NCBI RefSeq assembly: GCF_001676705.1
Contig: NZ_CP016170.1
Coordinates: forward strand, 2,480,001 to 2,544,000
Direction: 5' to 3'
Source: Bordetella bronchialis
Lineage (GTDB): Bacteria; Pseudomonadota; Gammaproteobacteria; Burkholderiales; Burkholderiaceae_B
Length of the DNA: 64,000 nt
Positions 58,950 through 64,000 of the stretch are shown in pieces. The notes under the pieces are model-generated. The model saw only the letters and a program-made list of their open reading frames with translations. It was not told where the DNA came from and made no database searches. The position numbers were made by a program, and so were the translations under genes. Numbering within the stretch: position 1 is the first letter of the stretch; the number at the start of each line of letters is the position of its first letter.

Positions 58950-61658
58950 ATGTCCTCTAACGCCCTGGCTGGCGCCTACACGGCTGCCAATGACGAAGAC
59001 ACCCTGGAAACCCAGGAGTGGCTCGAAGCGCTGGCGGCGGTGCTCGACCGCGAAGGTCCGGAACGTGCCCACTATCTGCTGGAACGCCTGATCGACGAGG
59101 CCCGCCGGTCCGGTGCGCATATCCCGTATTCGCCCAACACCGCTTATGTGAACACGATACCTCCGGGACTGGAGCCGGCGCATCCCGGCAACCTGGAGCT
59201 GGAATCGCGCATCCGCGCCTATGTGCGCTGGAACGCCATGGCCATGGTGGTGCGGGCCAACCGCCATTCGCCTCCGGACGGCGGCGACCTGGGCGGCCAC
59301 ATCGCCTCGTTCGCCTCGCTGGCCACCATGATAGGCACCGGCCAGAATCACTTCTGGCACGCGGAAAGCGAAGGGCATGGCGGCGACCTGGTGTACTTCC
59401 AGGGCCACTCGTCGCCCGGCGTGTACGCCCGCGCCTTCCTGGAAGGCCGCTTGACGGAAGAACAATTGAACCACTTCCGCCAGGAAGTGGACGGCAAGGG
59501 CCTGTCGTCGTATCCGCATCCCAAGCTGATGCCGGAATTCTGGCAGTTCCCCACCGTGTCGATGGGCCTGGGTCCCATCACGGCCATCTATCAGGCGCGC
59601 TTCCTGAAATACCTGCACGCGCGCGGCCTGGCCAATACCGCCAACCGCAAGGTCTGGGTCTTCTGCGGCGACGGCGAGATGGACGAGCCGGAATCGCTGG
59701 GCGCGATCGCCCTGGCGGCGCGCGAGAAGCTGGATAACCTGATTTTCGTCATCAACTGCAATCTGCAGCGCCTGGACGGCCCGGTGCGCGGCAATGGCAA
59801 GATCATCCAGGAACTGGAAGGCGACTTCCGCGGCAGCGGCTGGAACGTGATCAAGCTGATCTGGGGCGGCTACTGGGATCCGCTGCTGGCCCACGACAAG
59901 GAAGGCATCCTGCGCCGCGTGATGGAGGAAACCGTCGACGGCGAATACCAGGCCTACAAGGCCAACGACGGCAAGTTCGTGCGCGAGAAGTTCTTCGGCA
60001 AGCACCCCAAGCTGCTGGAAATGGTCGCCCGCATGAGCGACGAGGACGTCTGGCGCCTGAACCGCGGCGGCCACGACCCGCACAAGGTGTACGCGGCATT
60101 CGAGGCGGCCTCCAACCACAAGGGCCAGCCCACCGTCATCCTGGCCAAGACCATCAAGGGCTACGGCATGGGCCAGGTCGGCCAGGCCAAGAACCCCACC
60201 CACCAGCAGAAGAAGCTGGACATCGCCGCGGTGCGCGAGTTCCGCGACCGCTTCGGCATCCCCATCCCGGACGACAAGCTGGAAGAACTGCCGTTCTTCA
60301 AGCCGGCCGAGGATTCGCCGGAAATGAAATACCTGCACGAACGCCGCAAGGCGCTGGGCGGCTACCTGCCCAAGCGCCGCGTCAAGGCGGACGAGCAGCT
60401 GAAGGCGCCCGCGCTGGAGGCCTTCAAGCCCGTGCTGGAGCCCACCGCGGAAGGCCGCGAGATCTCCACCACGCAAGCCTTCGTGCGTTCGCTGAACCAG
60501 ATCCTGCGCGACAAGGAACTGGCGCCGCGCGTCGTGCCCATCCTGGCCGACGAATCGCGTACCTTCGGCATGGAAGGCCTGTTCCGCCAGATCGGCATCT
60601 ATGCGCCGGAAGGGCAGAAGTACACCCCGGTCGATAAGGACCAGGTGATGTACTACAAGGAAGCGGCCGATGGCCAGCTGCTGCAGGAAGGCATCAACGA
60701 AGCGGGCGCGATGAGCTCCTGGATCGCCGCGGCCACGTCGTATTCGACGAATAACCGCATCATGGTGCCGTTCTACGTGTACTACTCGATGTTCGGTTTC
60801 CAGCGCATCGGCGACCTGGCCTGGCTGGCCGGCGACATGCAGGCGCGCGGCTTCCTGATCGGCGGCACGGCGGGCCGCACCACGCTGAACGGCGAAGGCC
60901 TGCAGCACGAGGACGGCCACAGCCACCTGATGGCGGCCACCATCCCGAACTGCCTGCCCTACGACCCGACCTACGCGCATGAAGTGGCGGTCATCATCCA
61001 GGACGGCCTGCGCCGCATGGTGCAGAACCAGGAGAACGTCTACTACTACCTGACCGTGATGAACGAGAACTACCCGCACCCGGGGCTGAAGCCGGGCGAC
61101 GAGGAAGGCATCGTGCGCGGCATGTACAAGCTCAAGACGGTGGGCAAGGGCAAGCAGCACGTGCAGCTGATGGGCTCCGGCACCATCCTGCGCGAGGTCG
61201 AAGCGGCCGCGGCGCTGCTGGATTCGGACTGGGGCGTTTCCTCCGACGTGTGGAGCGTGACCAGCTTCACGCTGCTGCGCCGCGAGGGCCAGGACGTCGA
61301 TCGCCACAACCTGCTGCATCCGGACGCGAAGAAGCCGCAAGTCGCCTACGTGACCCAGCAGCTGGAGAAGACCGCCGGCCCGATCATCGCATCGACCGAC
61401 TACATGAAGCTGTACGCCGACCAGATCCGTCCGTTCATCCCCAAGGGCCGCGAGTACCGCGTACTGGGCACGGATGGTTTCGGCCGTTCCGATTTCCGCT
61501 ACAAACTGCGCGAGCATTTCGAGGTCGACCGCCACTTCGTCGTGGTGGCTGCCCTGAAGGCGCTTGCGGACGAAGGCGCCGTGCCGGCTGCCAAGGTGGC
61601 CGAGGCCATCAAGAAGTACGGCATCAATCCCGAAAAAGCCAACCCGCAATACGCCTGA
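58950..61658 (+). CDS. aceE: Pyruvate dehydrogenase E1 component (homodimeric)
   Basis: This thiamine-diphosphate enzyme decarboxylates pyruvate and acetylates the E2 lipoyl groups in the pyruvate dehydrogenase complex. The 902 residues are the usual length for the single-chain E1 of Gram-negative bacteria. The ThDP motif region begins GDGEMDEPESLGAI and continues to the NCNLQRLDGPVRGN segment; also visible are GHSSPGVYARAFLEGR and the transketolase-like central and C-terminal domains. A GGAGA site precedes the ATG. aceF and lpd follow closely, forming the operon. Confidence 0.97.
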   Translation: MSSNALAGAYTAANDEDTLETQEWLEALAAVLDREGPERAHYLLERLIDEARRSGAHIPYSPNTAYVNTIPPGLEPAHPGNLELESRIRAYVRWNAMAMVVRANRHSPPDGGDLGGHIASFASLATMIGTGQNHFWHAESEGHGGDLVYFQGHSSPGVYARAFLEGRLTEEQLNHFRQEVDGKGLSSYPHPKLMPEFWQFPTVSMGLGPITAIYQARFLKYLHARGLANTANRKVWVFCGDGEMDEPESLGAIALAAREKLDNLIFVINCNLQRLDGPVRGNGKIIQELEGDFRGSGWNVIKLIWGGYWDPLLAHDKEGILRRVMEETVDGEYQAYKANDGKFVREKFFGKHPKLLEMVARMSDEDVWRLNRGGHDPHKVYAAFEAASNHKGQPTVILAKTIKGYGMGQVGQAKNPTHQQKKLDIAAVREFRDRFGIPIPDDKLEELPFFKPAEDSPEMKYLHERRKALGGYLPKRRVKADEQLKAPALEAFKPVLEPTAEGREISTTQAFVRSLNQILRDKELAPRVVPILADESRTFGMEGLFRQIGIYAPEGQKYTPVDKDQVMYYKEAADGQLLQEGINEAGAMSSWIAAATSYSTNNRIMVPFYVYYSMFGFQRIGDLAWLAGDMQARGFLIGGTAGRTTLNGEGLQHEDGHSHLMAATIPNCLPYDPTYAHEVAVIIQDGLRRMVQNQENVYYYLTVMNENYPHPGLKPGDEEGIVRGMYKLKTVGKGKQHVQLMGSGTILREVEAAAALLDSDWGVSSDVWSVTSFTLLRREGQDVDRHNLLHPDAKKPQVAYVTQQLEKTAGPIIASTDYMKLYADQIRPFIPKGREYRVLGTDGFGRSDFRYKLREHFEVDRHFVVVAALKALADEGAVPAAKVAEAIKKYGINPEKANPQYA

Positions 61659-61670
61659 GGCCCGAACGAC

Positions 61671-61889
61671 ATGAGCAATACGGTGGAAATCAAGGTTCCT
61701 GACATCGGCGACTTCAAGGAGGTCGAGGTCATCGAAGTGCTGGTGGCCGCTGGCGACACGATCAAGGCCGAGCAGAGCCTGATCACGGTGGAGTCGGACA
61801 AGGCCTCGATGGAAATTCCGTCCTCGCAGGGCGGCGTGGTCAAGTCGGTCAAGGTGAAGGTGGGCGACAAGGTGTCCGAGGGCACCGTC
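61671..61889 (+). repeat. Lipoyl-domain DNA repeat, copy in aceF
   Basis: The first 73 codons of aceF encode exactly the same peptide as the first 73 codons of the E3 gene at 63354, with only eight synonymous differences by my count. The second aceF lipoyl domain (about 62050-62260) is a further, more diverged copy. This suggests recent duplication or gene conversion. Confidence 0.9.
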
Positions 61890-63341
61890 CTGCTGGAACT
61901 GGAAGCCGACGCCGCCGCACAGGCACCCGCCGCCGCGCCGGCCAGGCAGGAAGAAAAACCCGCGGCCAAGGCCGAGGCGGCCGCGCAACCCCAGGCGCAG
62001 GCGGCCGTGCAAGCGCCCGCCGCGGCACAGGGCGGTGGCGAGGCCGTCATCGAAGTGCCGGATATCGGCGACTTCAAGGATGTGGAAGTCATCGAGGTCA
62101 TGGTCGCGGTCGGCGACACGATCAAGGCCGAGCAAAGCCTGATCACGGTGGAGTCGGACAAGGCCTCGATGGAAATCCCCTCGTCGCAGGGCGGCGTGGT
62201 GAAGGAAATCCGCGTCAAGGTCGGCGACAAGGTGTCCAAGGGCACGCCGCTGATCGTGGTGCAAGCCGGCGGCGAGTCCGCGGCCCCGGCGTCCGCCCCG
62301 GCGGCCGCGCCGCCCGCGGCGCCGGCTCCGGCAAAAGCCGAGGCCGCCGCGCCCGCGCAAACGCCCGCCGCGCGCCCCGCGCCCGCGGCGGCGCTGCCCG
62401 AGGCGGAGCTCAAGCCCGGCCAGCTGCCGCATGCCTCGCCCTCGGTGCGCAAGTTCGCGCGCGAGCTGGGCGTGGACTTGACGCGGGTGCAGGGCAGCGG
62501 CGCCAAGGGCCGCATCACCCAGGACGACGTGCGCAACTTCGTCAAGCAGGCCCTGGCCGGCGGCGCCCCGGCGGCGGCCGGCGCGGCGGCCGGCGGCAAT
62601 GTGGGCGGGCTCAATGTGCTGGCCTGGCCGCAGATCGACTTCGCCAAGTTCGGTCCGATCGAAGCCAAGCCGCTGTCGCGCATCAAGAAGATCTCGGGCG
62701 CGAACCTGCATCGCAACTGGGTCATGATCCCGCACGTCACCAACAACGACGAAGCGGACATCACCGACCTGGAAGCGCTGCGCGTGACCTTGAACAAGGA
62801 AAACGAGAAATCCGGCATCAAGGTGACTATGCTGGCCTTCCTGATCAAGGCGGTGGTCGCGGCGCTGAAGAAGTACCCCGAGTTCAATGCCTCGCTGGAC
62901 GGCGACAACCTGGTGCTGAAGCAGTACTACCACATCGGCTTCGCCGCCGACACGCCCAACGGCCTCGTGGTGCCCGTGATCCGCGATGCCGACAGGAAAG
63001 GCATCCTGGACCTGGCCAAGGAAACCTCCGACATGGCCAAGAAGGCCCGCGACGGCAAGCTGTCGCCGGCCGAAATGCAGGGCGGCTGCTTCTCGATTTC
63101 CTCGCTGGGCGGTATCGGCGGCACCCACTTCACGCCTATCATCAACGCGCCCGAAGTCGCCATCCTGGGCGTGTCGCGCTCCGAGTTCAAGCCGGTATGG
63201 GACGGCAAGCAGTTCGTGCCGCGCCTGAAGCTGCCGCTGTCGCTGTCCTATGACCATCGCGTCATCGACGGCGCGGCCGCCGCCCGCTTCAACGCCTATC
63301 TGGGCGCCTTGCTGGCCGACTTCCGCCGCATCGCGCTGTAA
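61671..63341 (+). CDS. aceF: Pyruvate dehydrogenase E2, dihydrolipoamide acetyltransferase
   Basis: This is the core acetyltransferase of the pyruvate dehydrogenase complex, 556 residues. There are two lipoyl domains (about 1-80 and 125-200, each with a DKASMEIP lipoylation site), Ala/Pro-rich linkers, a peripheral subunit-binding domain (ASPSVRKFARELGVDLTRV, about 258-295) and a catalytic domain with the DHRVIDGA motif near the C-terminus. It starts 12 bases after aceE. The first lipoyl domain is nearly identical at DNA level to that of the downstream E3 gene. Confidence 0.97.
   Translation: MSNTVEIKVPDIGDFKEVEVIEVLVAAGDTIKAEQSLITVESDKASMEIPSSQGGVVKSVKVKVGDKVSEGTVLLELEADAAAQAPAAAPARQEEKPAAKAEAAAQPQAQAAVQAPAAAQGGGEAVIEVPDIGDFKDVEVIEVMVAVGDTIKAEQSLITVESDKASMEIPSSQGGVVKEIRVKVGDKVSKGTPLIVVQAGGESAAPASAPAAAPPAAPAPAKAEAAAPAQTPAARPAPAAALPEAELKPGQLPHASPSVRKFARELGVDLTRVQGSGAKGRITQDDVRNFVKQALAGGAPAAAGAAAGGNVGGLNVLAWPQIDFAKFGPIEAKPLSRIKKISGANLHRNWVMIPHVTNNDEADITDLEALRVTLNKENEKSGIKVTMLAFLIKAVVAALKKYPEFNASLDGDNLVLKQYYHIGFAADTPNGLVVPVIRDADRKGILDLAKETSDMAKKARDGKLSPAEMQGGCFSISSLGGIGGTHFTPIINAPEVAILGVSRSEFKPVWDGKQFVPRLKLPLSLSYDHRVIDGAAAARFNAYLGALLADFRRIAL

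Positions 63342-64000
<659 letters not shown>

Overview
The window looks like chromosomal DNA of a GC-rich betaproteobacterium of the Alcaligenaceae, most likely a Bordetella or Achromobacter relative. The support is the run of orphan Bug/TctC-type solute receptors beside MmgE/PrpD genes, a LapA/BrtA-type RTX adhesin next to lapG and lapD, an ampR-like/class A beta-lactamase pair, and an aceE-aceF-lpd operon whose E3 carries its own lipoyl domain. I saw no tRNA, rRNA, CRISPR array, transposase or phage gene. The assignment rests on gene content and codon style only.

Layout. 1-13.6 kb: a biofilm-retention module made of a giant repeat adhesin (cut at its 5' end by the window edge), the periplasmic protease LapG and the c-di-GMP receptor LapD. 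13.7-15.7 kb: a class A beta-lactamase with a divergent AmpR-like LysR regulator. 15.8-23.1 kb: an alpha/beta hydrolase, then a class II aldolase with a dipeptide-type ABC importer (binding protein and two permeases, no ATPase), behind a promoter with a palindromic operator, and convergent LacI and LysR regulators. 23.3-36.2 kb: a dense plus-strand carboxylate/lactone catabolic array with two metallo-beta-lactamase-fold lactonase-like enzymes, one FadH-like Old Yellow Enzyme, three Bug receptors and four diverged MmgE/PrpD proteins.

35.9-51.5 kb: two metal-resistance units and three large orphan proteins. The zinc/cadmium/lead unit is a P1B ATPase with a very His-rich N-terminus and a divergent CadR/PbrR-like regulator. 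The copper unit is copA-cueR, a copZ-like chaperone, and two inverted CueR operators between them. A nitroreductase lies between the metal units, and a peroxiredoxin-glutaredoxin fusion with a lipoamide-dehydrogenase-like disulfide reductase follows. The three orphan proteins (35894-38335, 47718-50108, 50377-51468) match no family I can name with confidence; their composition is compatible with secreted effectors, but that is inference.

51.5-64 kb: a small stress membrane protein, a prlC-SCO1 pair, a 777-base non-coding stretch rich in tandem repeats, poly-G tracts and hairpins, a translationally coupled PAS sensor kinase/response regulator/folD operon, and the divergent pyruvate dehydrogenase operon aceE-aceF-lpd, whose last gene runs off the window.

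As a whole: LapA, LapG and LapD should form a c-di-GMP-gated attachment switch. The 23-36 kb array probably captures and degrades an unknown (poly)carboxylate or lactone. The metal and redox block is a set of inducible detoxification units with readable MerR-type operators. No wholly new defence or mobile system was found. The most unusual items are the domain insertion in the adhesin's vWA domain, the repeated Bug/PrpD/lactonase array, the orphan effector-like proteins, and the poly-G/tandem-repeat region.
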